NCBI GenBank assembly: GCA_008711295.1
Contig: VUYV01000149.1
Location: 868,001 to 932,000 of the forward strand
Origin: Anarhynchus alexandrinus
Taxonomy: Eukaryota > Chordata > Aves > Charadriiformes > Charadriidae
Reading direction: 5' to 3'
Length of the DNA: 64,000 nt
Shown here piece after piece: positions 26,001 through 38,200 of the stretch (positions are counted from its first letter, which is position 1; each line of letters begins with the position of its first letter). The notes beneath the pieces are model-generated. The model worked only from the letters and a program-made list of their open reading frames with translations, was not told where the DNA came from and searched no databases. Made by a program: the position numbers and the translations under genes.

Positions 26001-29000
26001 ACCAGTGAATATGCTTACTCTGTGGTGTTTTACGGTGTTGATGTCTGTAAGTCTATTGGATTGCCCCCAGGAATTTTCAATGTCAACATTTGATAAAGGC
26101 AGGGTATGAGTTTATAGTACAATATATTTTCAACTTACATTTTTTCTGAACAAAGTAGAGTTTGAGGTGCTAGAAAACAAACACACATGAAAGACGGGGA
26201 ATCTGTTCCTGTCGTTCTATGGAAAACAATCTAGGTTATCAAACATATCAACTTTCATGTTATCCCTTAGGTAACTTTTCTTGGTTGAACTCTACTGAAT
26301 CTGAAAGCTGCTGCTGATTGCTAAGGTCTTGTGTAGCATCTAGTGTACAACATTGTGTAAATCTATTTTGTTTACTGTACTGAGGCTGTAGGAATCGAGT
26401 GATTATAAAGTAATGATTAACACCCTGTAGCTGAATAGATTTTAGGAGTGCAGGTCTGATAAGAAATGCAGCTGCCACCCCCTCCCCTATCCTGCCAAAA
26501 ACCCCAAAGCCCACAAAAACTCTGGCATGTAAGTTGGTTGCTGGACTGAATACAATAATGTTCCAATAATCAGCATGTGTATTTAGGAAGGGAATAAGAA
26601 TGAACATTTCTGAAGAAAACAGCAGGAAAGTGAGCCAAATGCTTACCTTGGAAAGGTCAGCAACTTGAGTGGATCAACAGTAATTTTTGCCAGTTGTGAA
26701 TCTGGCCTTGGCATCTAGGTCCTCTAGGGAGTAAAGGAAAGGTTTTGCTTTTTTTCCGAATATGAGCAAACGGAGACTATGGTTTATCATTCAGAACTCC
26801 CTTTTCAAGTGCTCATAGGAGCCTTTAAGCCTTCAAGAGGAAGCAGCAATACCTGACAGTGCATGGATACATGTGGTAGAACTTCATCTTCATGGCTGGC
26901 TGAAAAAGGAGATTGATGGTTCCGCTTCAGAGCGACACTTGGAGGACTGTGAGGAAGATTGTTTTCCCACATTTGCATTCAGCTTTCCACTGAGCATAAG
27001 AATGATTTTGATTTTACACAACAAGAGTTTCCAAGGAGGCGCTAGATTTACAAAAGCGGTTGCCAAGGGTCTCCAAGTGACTTGACAGATTTACAGACTA
27101 CATGCTACTAGTGTAGTCTCAATGGAAATCAGGTTTGATATAAATAATAAAGAATTGGAGGTGCTCAAGGACAATGTTCAAAAGCAATTTAGAGAGGCCA
27201 TGAAACATTTTGATTTGTCTCAGTGTAATTCATTCCACAAAATGGAGTTGAACTGTGACTGGTGGAATTTATTAATTATAGCTTTATGTTTTTTAATATT
27301 GAAAATTTTGCTTCAGCATAATATTCCACTTCTGTCTGTCTTTATGCAGATTGCATTAAAAAAAATTGGTAGTTTATGAAGATAAAATCTTGGAGGTGGG
27401 GAAGGTTTAAATGAAAATTATCAAAGAATGTTTTTTATTTTCACAGAGTATGTATATCTTAACCAAAGCGGTTTACTAATGGACAAATATGGGGTTGGGG
27501 AATGCTTAGATGGACCTTTGAAAAACTTCACAAATTTCCTAGATAATTTTTTTAAAGTCTATTTAAAAAAAAAACAAAAAAAACCCCACACGCTATTATT
27601 TGCAGATCATGTCTGTGCCAGCACTGACAGTATTAGAAAGGAAACCCTATTTAGTTTGTTCTTTTGTTCTTTATATAAGAACTTGCTGCCTTGTCTTCTG
27701 AGTAACACAAAAGCTATTTTATTTCTGAGAAACAAATGCTTCCTGAGTGAATCCTGTAAGATACTGGTTTTCTTTCATGAGGCCTCTATATTTTCCTTTT
27801 GCTGCTATTTTTGAAGTTGTAGAAAATCGCAACGGAATTGCATTGCAAGTTTAGAGCTGCTTACATTGTGATTTGCTTCAAGTGGTTAAAGAAAAGAATT
27901 GCTGAGAGATGCCTAAGATATGGCAGCTAAATACGTGAATGTCCGTGTACCTGCTAGTTAAAAGCCATGTGTATTGTGCCTACAGATGAATTCTTTTCAT
28001 TTATAGATGTACTGATGTTAGAGGTGAGATGGAGGAGCAGGGGAATAATCTTCCTTCTTTAAAGGTTATGTAGATGTTGTCTTGAAAAGCATATTGTATA
28101 AAGGCTCCCTCAAAAGCTATTGCAGCTGATTTTTTGCCACAATGTATTGTGAGGATTAATCACATTCGTGTATTTGCAGTCAAGATAAACTGCTTCCTTG
28201 TTCCATGCAGACAATCAATCTAAAAATCACATTGATGATGGGTAACACTGATAAACATATAATGGGCAGTTGTCTTCCCTAGGGGGTGACAAAGGCGTGC
28301 AGATTTAGGACAACTAAGCTCTTAGCAAACGCGCTCCTATTGTTGAAGCACAGAATGTGGAAAAAGAGCTGTAATTGCACAAAGACACATCAGTTGTACT
28401 TCCCGTGTGGATAGAAAGACATGTAAATAATTAACACTACAAAGGAATGGCCACAATGAAAAGAGTCTAGCATTATCCGCTGTTTTCTTCTTTGGAAAGC
28501 AGATGAAAACTATTAAGGCCCAACTCCCTGCCTGCCTTGCAGCACGTAGGAGACTTTTGGTGACGGTGGACAAAGCAGTGCTGAAATGATCGCTACTTTG
28601 TGCTGCAAGAGTGGCTGCTACTGCTTGGACCCTTTGGGATTAAAGACTGGCCAAGGAACGTAACTGTGGGCATTTTTTGTCCTTCATGCACCATTTTGTT
28701 CCACGTGGTCTGGTACTTTTTGGCTGGATGGTAACAAGCTTTAAGTAATTTAGCTCTCACCAGCAGGTGTGGGATTTGACACTGGGCCACTTGAAGAAGT
28801 TAGGTCTGAGAGGAGCTTGCAGCTGAAGAGCTTTGAATAGCAGCAGGTAACAATCTCAAATTGCAGTACCTCAGACTTGTTACTGTTTCTTGCTTGCTTC
28901 TGGATTAGGAGCGTAAGCAAGCAAAACATTCTGAGTTGAGGAATGCTGTAGCCATTTGAAAAAAAAAAAAAAAGCAAACAATAAAACCCCGAAGAATTGT

Positions 29001-30240
29001 TCTTTAAGAACAAACATTGGGTCAGAATGAGGAACACAAGTGATTATTACACTTAGCATCTGGCATGTTTGTCAGCCTGTCTTGTGTCTGAAAGCAAAAT
29101 GCATGGCTATCTCCAGATAGTTTTATTCATCAATGCTGTATTCATGCACTTCAACAGAAAATGGCTGGTGTAAGATGATTTACATGGGTACCATATATTC
29201 TGGTGTACTCGTATTATCAATGGTTATGCTGAGTTGGTTTCTATGTGAAGCACTTTGTGAGCCTATCTGTAGATTTGCCACTTTCACTTGTCTTTTCTAC
29301 CGCACTGGGCTACTTAAGATCACGCTGCTTTGTTTGTTAATTTTTTGAAAGGCATTTGCTGTGTTTGTGTGCGAAGTAATCATGTAGTAGTTTATCTTCT
29401 GTGAGTTTTTCTAACAAGATTTATTCTGTAGTCCTAGCTGTGAATGTTAGTTGTACAGCAGTTTTCTCCACCATGTTCCTGCCTTCAAGATGGAGGATTT
29501 ACACTCTGCCACTAGAAATGAGTGTTGCTTTTCCAGCAGGAAGCTCTTGTAGTGGAAATCAGGGAGCTGGAAGAGAGTCTGGAAGCATAAATGAGAAAGC
29601 CGGGGATCTTTGCAGAAAGCCATAACTCCACTGACCTTGATACACTTACAGTAGTGGACAATGCAGTGCTTTTCATTTTGACATGGTTATGGGAAGCATA
29701 AAATGTTGATTGGATGACAGCTGGGCTGCCGTGACATTCTGTGGGGGAGAGTCCTTATTTTCATGAGGAAAGCTGAATCAGTTATCGTTCTGCCTGGAGG
29801 ATAGGTATCACAAAAGAATGAGGCTTCCACTTATTTTTTTTTATAGGATTAATTCAGTCCCAGCAACCTAATGGCACTGTTGCTTCCACAAAATACTTCC
29901 ACTTCTAGAACAGCAAACTAAGATAATATGCATTCAATTTAGAACAAGGCTCTATTTTGTTTGAATGATGATGACAGCTTCCTTGAAATCAGAAATGAAA
30001 TTCTGTCGCTAGTTGGATGTGCGGAGGAATCTGAAATGCATAATATACCATCGAATGAGTTGTGTTTGAGGATGTCTAAGCTGTCTTGCAAATAAATGTC
30101 TGCAACATCATAGTTTATTTCTAGGGAATTTTATTTAGCAGGAGCATGAGTTATCTCTGCCATGTAGCAGTCAAGATTCACAGTTTTCGTGAAAGATCTA
30201 CTACTACAGGAATAAAGACTTCCTTTGTTTACAGGAGAGC

Positions 30241-30311
30241 GGGGGGGGGGGGGGGGGGCCGCCTTCTTCGGGGGTGTGTTGTTGTCGGGGTCGGGGTAAG
30301 AAAACCAAAGN
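30241..30311 (+). repeat. G18 homopolymer and G-rich stretch ending at an N
   Basis: Eighteen consecutive G (30241-30258) are followed by CCGCC and further G5, G4 and G4 tracts up to about 30298, with an ambiguous base at 30311. The surrounding intron is AT-rich, so this island of about 60 bases stands out. It may be a true G-quadruplex-prone repeat. Equally, it may be poor-quality read sequence left at a closed assembly gap, since the N is adjacent. Confidence 0.7.
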
Positions 30312-31539
30312 ATAGAACACGAACATGCCTTTGCTTGTGGAATCTCAGATTGGCATCTTTACAGGGAGGGTGAATCTTCAAGGGTATCTTAAAGCTGACA
30401 TTTTGTCATCTTGCAGCGATAAGCCCTAAAAAGAGCTGTTGTATGCACTGGAGTATGTTATGCATAATAAAAATTGAATACTGGAAGAGTTAGAAATGGT
30501 AGTTTGTATTCAGTAGCTGAATTATGCAAGGTATGGAGCGCTGTCTTGTGCGGAACATTCTCAGTTAATGGGAATTTCTTTGCTAATAAAAGGCTTCAAG
30601 ATTTGGTCCAATGGGTCTTAAAAATGGTAGTGCTATTTGTGGATATGATTGGCAGATGTAATCCCTTTCCCGCTCTCATCTACATCTTTCCTTTCCTAGT
30701 CTGTGCCAGCCATTAGACCAAAACATAATTAAATCTAGTCTTTCAGAACCAAAGTAGACATTAATGATTCAGGGTACTTTTTTCTTTTTATTTTTATTAG
30801 AAGCCTAAGCAAGATAGACACCTTAATCCCACTGAAATGCACACATGTGTATTTTTGGCTCCTTTGAAAAATTCAGCCACATAATTTAATATAATCCAGT
30901 GGTGATCTTTTATCAACACCCTGTTAATGACATATAAATCTTTTACATTCCCTTTGCAAATATTGTGAATGAATTGGAAACGTCATATATTGTTTAAAAA
31001 ATAATGCTACCGTAGTTGTGTTTTCTTATATATTAGTTGTAAGAAATAGACAAGTTTTACTCCTTTCTGCCTATTTAATTGTACCACTTGGTACCCACAA
31101 GTGCTTCCATAGCATAAGAGAAAACAACTTTCCTCACTTTCCCCTTATCCTTCATTGAGGTAAGTGATGACTTGCTGGTAGCCATCGTACAAGCTTTCTT
31201 TTTCTGAACAAACCTGAAAAAAAATGGAACAGACTATAAAACTGTACAAAGTAGCATTGGCACTCCTAAAGTGTGGCAAGGAAGTAAAATTTTGCCCTCT
31301 TAAACAATGTACCAGCCTTGCCCTGAATGTAGTTGTCACATAAGGTTATTATGAGAGTTTGATACATGTGTTGGTGTGTCCCCTTTAACAGGTAACCATC
31401 TTAAAGGTTATATGGTTTGAAGATAGGAATGGTTGAAGTCTAAAACTGGTGATATCTTAGTGTAGCCTGTCCTCTACTGGTTGGAGGCACTTTGGTGAAC
31501 ATTTACATAAGTAGGAAGTGGAGTGTATTTGTTGTATTT

Positions 31540-31570
31540 AAAAAAAAAAAAAAAGAGAGAGAGAGAGGAG
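31540..31570 (+). repeat. A-run followed by (GA)n microsatellite
   Basis: A run of about 15 A passes directly into about eight GA units. This is a compound simple repeat, probably polymorphic in length. It lies about 180 bases before a degraded CR1 tail but is not clearly part of it. Confidence 0.85.
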
Positions 31571-31744
31571 AATTTATTCTGCCTTCCTTCATGGAAAGCT
31601 TTATCCACAGCAGCTGTCTTAGTTTAAATGATTAAGCAAGAGGCTGCAGTCCATGGGCCTGACACTTCTTCCTTTTTCTCCCAGGATCTCTGAGCAGTGT
31701 GCCACCTTTAGAGATGTGGTGGGTATCATGAAATCTCATGGTAT

Positions 31745-31798
31745 GCAATCATAGAAAATTTAAATTGGGAAGAACCTCTGGAGATCATCGGGTCCACG
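31745..31798 (-). mobile_element. Degraded CR1 LINE 3' tail
   Basis: Read on the - strand, this matches the last part of a CR1 element: a block like GATGATCTCCAGAGGTTCTTCCCAA, then a decayed terminal ATTCTATGATT-type unit. The + strand shows CAATCATAGAAAATTTAAATTGGGAAGAACC. It is only about 55 bases, with several substitutions compared with the copies at 48.3, 54.4 and 56.7 kb, so it looks like an old insertion. Confidence 0.6.
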
Positions 31799-34700
31799 TA
31801 TGTGCACTGTGTGAGCTGATTTTGTTATTTGTCTACATTTGAATGGCTTACAGAAAAATTTACACAAATCAAGAAATTATATGCACGTCACTCAGGTTGC
31901 TCACTTTCTCTGCTTCTTCCAAGTTGATTGTTGAAAGCAAATTTTTGTAGCTATAGGGAGATGAATATTTCTTTCCTTACTGCAATAAGTTTATGGCACA
32001 GTGTGATGTTTGTTTGTTTAGGCTTGTTAAAATTTGCTCCATTTAGCCAAATGTCCTTTTCCTTCAAAGTTACATGAGCTCCCAGTGGAAGCTGAGGATA
32101 TTCACTGCTTAACAGAACCAAGCCCTCCATTTGCACAATCCCTGCAGTCTGGCAGTGTATTTGGAGTAAGTCCATTATTACTGCTTTAGATTGGCTTAGA
32201 GCTAAATCAGAGGAGAGAAGACTTCCCTCTCTGTGCTATGCAGATAAGAACTAATATTTGTGAACAAATCTGACTTGTTTGGCCACTTGTTATTTTATTG
32301 CACTCAAAGGAGTATACAATTCACTTCTGAATTATTCTTTAGGAACCCCTGTTTCCTGGTTAATACCTGGAAGGTATGGCTTCAGAGGAGCCAGGATAAT
32401 GTTGTTCATATTCAGTATTGTGCAATACAGAAAGACTTCTTTTCTTGTGGAGAGAAGGAATCAGTTATTGTCTAATAGGCAGAAACAGATTTATTTTTTT
32501 TAATGTTTAAGAAAATGAATGCATTTTAGAAAGGAGGTGATTAGTAAAGACTAAAAAAAAAAAAACTATGTAGGACTATAAATCATAGCTTTATTATTTC
32601 AGTCCAGGTCTTATGGTACTGGATTCTGGGAAAAATAAAAGAACTTATTGTGTATGTGTGTTGGTATGAACAGGTGCAGCAATTGCTTTTGAAATGAGTC
32701 CAAGCAAGTAACATTAAGTCCTCATTTTACACCTCACTGAATGCTGTGCAAAGAGCAGAACTTCCCAGCAGCATAAGCAGATATAATTCCATTGATAGCT
32801 TTGGCGCTGAGCCTATTCACTTAAATCAGTGAAGTAGTATCTGCTCATGCCTCAGTAAACAAAACCTATTATATTATATAGGTCAGTATTTGTTTTCGGA
32901 CAGTTCTCAGTCTTTTGAATGCTTTCCCTTCCAAGGTTAACTGTATTTCCAAAAGGAGCTTGTATTTCTTCAGCCTCCCGATTCTGAGGCTGGAAGAATT
33001 GCGGGACCAATATTGTCTTACTTCAGTTGAGACTTTTGAGGCCTGTATAATGGGAAAAGCATTTTACTTCAAAACTTTCAGAGTTTCAGTCAAGCTCTTG
33101 GTCTGAGGGGAAGGGCTCACAAGATGGATGGATGAATGCACTTGCAGGAGCGAAGCCTGAGGGACAGTTTTAATTCCTTTAGCAATATTGTGACTCTGTA
33201 GGACCACAGTGTTCCCAGCTTGAAACCTAGAAACAAAGTGGTTAGGGAACCTTTCTAAAACCTCATGTTATGGTGAAATGTGGACAGCTTTGCTTCTGTC
33301 TCGGTAGGTGAACGAGAGTCACTGGAAAATTGTCCGTGTAGTCAGTAAATAGGAAAATAATTTAAAAACCCATGAATTTACAATACTGAGTTCTACAAAC
33401 TCATTGTTCATGGGCTAGAGAGGTGGTTTGGTCACAAAATTATAACAGCCTCTTGTGAATGAAAAGCTGCCTCGGGATTCTCCATGGCAGGTCAGGAGAT
33501 ATTCTGGCTGCTGTTTACTTCTTCCTGTCCTTCCCTTGCTGCCCAGGTGCCATGGACAGTGGAGGGAGTGGAAGGGATTTTTCTGCTGTGTTCCCTATGC
33601 CTGTAGCTATTATCTAGGAACTCTGCAACGAGGGGTGTGTTGCTGGTCAGTGGCCTTGCATTAGGCTCAGCGTTTTTTTCAGAAATGTTGGTACTGAATA
33701 ATATCCCTTGTTTTGTTTTATTTTAAAATTCATTGAAGTAAGGTCATCTTTTGATTATTTCTGGTAGACTTTTCCAAGTCACAGAAACCAGAGAAGTTGA
33801 GTGCTTACTAGGGTTCTCTTTCTTAATTGCTGTGAAGCCTTGACCCAGTCATTAAGATCTCTGCTTTTTTTATTTTTAATCAAAGCATTTGTAGTGAGGC
33901 AAAAAAAAAGGACATTTAGCCCTTGCCAATAAATGGAACCATCTCCTCCCTTGCAGGTCTCTTTTGGAACGATGCCTCTTTGCTTTCATGAACGCTTTCC
34001 TCCTGGTATCACCACCACAGCATAGATACAAATTTGAGAGAAGCAGCAGAGCTATTTTTGGCTTGCTCATGAACAACAGGGTGGTTAAGCAATTTCTATG
34101 CAGACCCAAGTAAAACAAGCAATACAGAACAGCCCCCAGCTGATATTATTTTCAGCTATACCACGTAAGTAATATAACTGTGAAAAGGAAAATGGTGGGG
34201 GAGGGTGAAGGACCATACTTGCCAGTTTTTTCAATGGGATCTTGTTCAAGTATACAGCTTTTTGATTACTGCGGTCGGATTGCTAATAACAAAAAGGAAA
34301 TAAGACTGAGAGACATTATGATATCTCTAACCTATCTTAAAAGTTGCATAGCAGAGATGACCATCCAGCCCACATCTCCTGACACTCAGTCTTACTGGGC
34401 AGAGCAACTTTGCCTTGTATATGGCCCTGATTCAACTATGTTAAACTTCTTGGGTGTTACCTTAATTTTAAGCATGCGCTTAAATCTCACTAGTTTAAAA
34501 CTAATCTTTTCCATTTTAGTAAAAAAAAAAAAAGAAAAACAACTAGGTTTAAAGAGGAAAAATATGTAATTCTGATCAAATATTGATTTAGGTTATGAAA
34601 AAATACCATATTTTGCCTGTGCCATCACTGCTGTATATATTTAATAAAAATTAAAGTGCTACAGAAAGATGTGTTTTCTTAGAGCTTGAGAAGGCAGCAG

Positions 34701-35218
34701 TTATTTGCCTCACATTTGAAAGGTGACATTCCCAGCTAGATGGCCTAAGAAATTGTTTTCAAAAAGTAAGAAAAATTAGTTCAGGAGGGCTATTGAACTG
34801 CCAGCACTCTCCTTTGCAGCAAATTGCCAAATACCTGGCAGTACTTGACACTGACAAGTGTTCAGCCTGGGGGGGTGGTGACAAGTGATGAGCTATTCAG
34901 AGCACCTCTTCCCTTTCAGATCTCACATGAGTTTGCAGAGTTGCCTCTATAAAATTAACATTTTGGGGGCTTTTATGGAAAGTGATAAATTGAGCAAGGA
35001 TGTTCCATTGGCATACAGTAAACACAGTACCTCATAATACTGCTATCTTTGTTTTTCTGTTTTTAAAGAAGTGCTTTTCATAAGATATTGTACTAATTTC
35101 CAAATTGTTTGAAGTTAATGGACCCTGAGACATAACCTAAGAATAGAAAGATGTTTATGTCATTTAGGGGGCTTTTTGTAGCAGTTTTCAGGTGTGTCAG
35201 TTCACTTACCTTTTTAAA

Positions 35219-35235
35219 CACACACACACACACAC
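35219..35235 (+). repeat. Short (CA)8 microsatellite
   Basis: Eight and a half perfect CA units in presumed intron 1, preceded by TTTTTAAA. Confidence 0.9.
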
Positions 35236-38200
35236 CCTCCCGAGGAAGCTGATTTTTAATTGGCTTTTGCAAATCAATTTTTCGTTGTACTTTTCCTCTT
35301 AAATACGACAACGTGCCTTATCAAAAGAGTGCAAAGGGAAATGATGCCAAATTCATTATTCCAAAATACATAGGACTTTTGCTTCCCTTTAGATTTGTTT
35401 GTCAGAGGCTAGTATTTGGCACAATTACCCATGTGGCTGTGGGACATTCTTTTCAGCTAAGGATTGGAAACTTTTAAATGGGAAGTAACTAAACACTACC
35501 AAGTTGCTGCTGTAGGCTGAGGGAAATGAGCTTTAATGTGCCATTGGTATTCTCTCTGGGTTTCTGACCAGCATTTCAAAGAGAAAGTGTCCTCAGAGAT
35601 TTACTCCTGTGATTTCTATTGAGTCCAGCTATTGTTGTGATGGGATGCTGGGAGCTGAAAAAGAGCATAAAATACCTGTAGAGCAGATACATGAGAAATA
35701 AGGCTTGTAATTATGTTGCTCATTATTAAGTTTGTTCTTTGATTTAACAGCTTCCTGGAACCTGGGATACGTAACCAATGACATCTGGGGTAGAATTCAT
35801 CAGCGGTTTGTTAGAAAAGAACTAGAGATAGACAGAATGCAATTACCAAAACAGAAATTTTGCCAAGATGCTGGATTTACTTTTCAAAAAGTGCCAAGGC
35901 ATCTTTCACAGTCACAAATTATGATACTTGATTATGACTTGGATGGGACACAAGGATAGGCTTATTGTGAAGAATATGGTTGCAGAAATAATTTGTCTGG
36001 CATATAAATAGCATCTGTATGTGGTAGTATTCCTCAAGAGAAGAGAGAGAGACAGTTGAGCTGCCAAGCAGTACAGATAAATTGTATCTGAAAAGAAAAA
36101 GTATTGGTTACAGAAGAATATAGGTAATTGGTACCATATGTTGTTCCAAGCTTCTTTCTTCAACTGAGCAGTCACATATTACAGTGCAAATAACTGAAAC
36201 TGCTTCAGACTCATCTGTAAGTTATTTTGCATGCTCAATGATAGCCTTGAATTCTTTTGGGACTGTGAAGGTTTGGTTATTCACTTTCTCAGAGACATTG
36301 ACTAAGCTAGAGAAATGATAGAGACAAACCCCACTTGTGAGGCTGTTGAGCATCATGAAGCAACCAATACTTTGAATGTTGATATCAGACACCTATATAA
36401 TATTTAGTAGTTGGTAACTGTAAGAGAAGATTGTGATGGAAAAAGGAGTTTGCTTCAGTTCTACAGAACATATGGTACTCCAAGATCTCTGTAAAGAAAA
36501 GAGGGTGACATGGGATAAGAGGCAGAAATGAGGAATGCTAGGAGAAACACAGGAGTGTGTATAGTGCATAAGGGATGGACTGTTAATCTATGTTGCAAAG
36601 AACAGATCTTTTCCAGAAAGTTCAGTGAAGAATAAAGTGCTTTTTACCAGTAGGTAGGGAATATTCAAATATGAATGAGTATTCAGATTTTTACATGGAA
36701 ATTTGACCTCTGGCTTTCTGAAGGCCAATGGAACAGGACTTGGCAAAGCCCAGAAGGCACATTAGCAGTGAACAGTATCCAAATGACATTTCAAACACTG
36801 AATACAGTAACTCAGTCTTCTCTTATATCCCATCTGTCATTGTTCTGCCTGTCTAGCTAATTTACTGGAGTCTTGTCATATGACAGTGTATTTATCCTCA
36901 TCACAGACTTATTTCACTTGCCTAAGATTTCCAATTTGGATGAGTGAAGGAATATTGCTGCAGTGTAATTCTCCACTGTCTAAGAGAGAAGCCTCCAAAA
37001 TCTCAATATGTTCCCCTAGAGCACGTAGGGTAGTATCCAGGACCTCACTTACAAATCAATTCTTGACCCTGTGCCTTATAATTAAAAGTCAAAAATCATC
37101 TCTCTTCAGGATTTGAAAACTGATAGTCTCTGTTATAGTAGAGAATTCATCTTGATAATTCTGGCACCTGTATACCTCTAATCCTGTTAAAATCTTATTT
37201 TTCTTTGATGGTCATTGCACATGAATTCCTAAGTTACTTTTGTTCCCTTTCTGTAATTCTTTGTCATTGTTGTCTCATCACTGCTTCTTGTCAATTTTTC
37301 CCACTTGGCATGGCATCATAAAATGGCCATGTTCTCAGGCTTCACAAGGGACTGGCATGATCCTTCCAGCCCAGGGAGAACACGGCCAGTGTGTGAGCTG
37401 CCTGGAGATAAGTAGTTGTTTCTGTTGCAGTATCTACTACATACACTCAGATGCTGCTCCTCTTTGTCTGGAGATCTTTCCAAATCCAGCAAGAAACAGC
37501 GACAAGCTAGCACCTTTTGAATAGAACCAACAGGTGAATAAGTATACGCAGACGCTGGAAATTCAGAAACGAAGGGATTTCCTACACCACAAAACACCAG
37601 CTCTTACATACTACAAAGTATAGTCATCTCTGGCTGCTGCCATGGTCGTCCTATTCAAACACGGCGAGGAAGTCTGTATGGATATACGGCTCCACCTCTT
37701 AGTATTGCTCTTGCTCACTTTTTTCCTATCAGTTCAGGCTTCCCAAAGAGCAAGGGGAGTGAAGATTTGCGATCCCAGCTGTTCCAAGAAGGAGTTAATC
37801 TTCTCTTACTCTGCTGTGTTTCAGAAGTATGAAGTGGAAGAAGGGAAGAATAGCAGCTGAGCTGAGTTTCAGAAATGATGTTCTTTAGGCTTTTATCAGT
37901 GGTGGAGGGGTTTTCTGTTGGGATTTTTTTGCCCCCCTTTCCCTCCCCTGGTACTGCAGGCTGTTGAAACATGGCTGCCTGTGGGAGTCTTTTCATGCTT
38001 AGTATTGGTGCTGCTCTCTCTGAACTGCTTTATGTTGTTATAATTACCATTATTTCTTTTGGGGTCTGTAATCTCTCAGATTAAGCAGGTCAATCTTGTA
38101 AATGGAAACTTTGCCCAGGAGTGTTCAAAGTATGTCTGGCAGTAGCCTTTCCATCATAAATAATGAACATTTGCCATGATAAAGTTTGAAGAAAGTAGGT

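Larger units (their letters stand above)
14851..30240 (+). other. SLC6A1: Presumed SLC6A1 intron 1, proximal part
   Basis: This is AT-rich non-coding sequence. I found no exon with recognisable coding content and no RNA gene. It holds low-complexity tracts (A/C-rich at 18940-19035, shorter ones near 24395-24435, 27562-27595 and 28960-28990), alternating purine-pyrimidine sequence near 25555-25612, and candidate regulatory motifs at 15750-15770, 16531-16538 and 23007-23020. Assignment to intron 1 depends on the CpG island being the SLC6A1 promoter. Confidence 0.55.
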
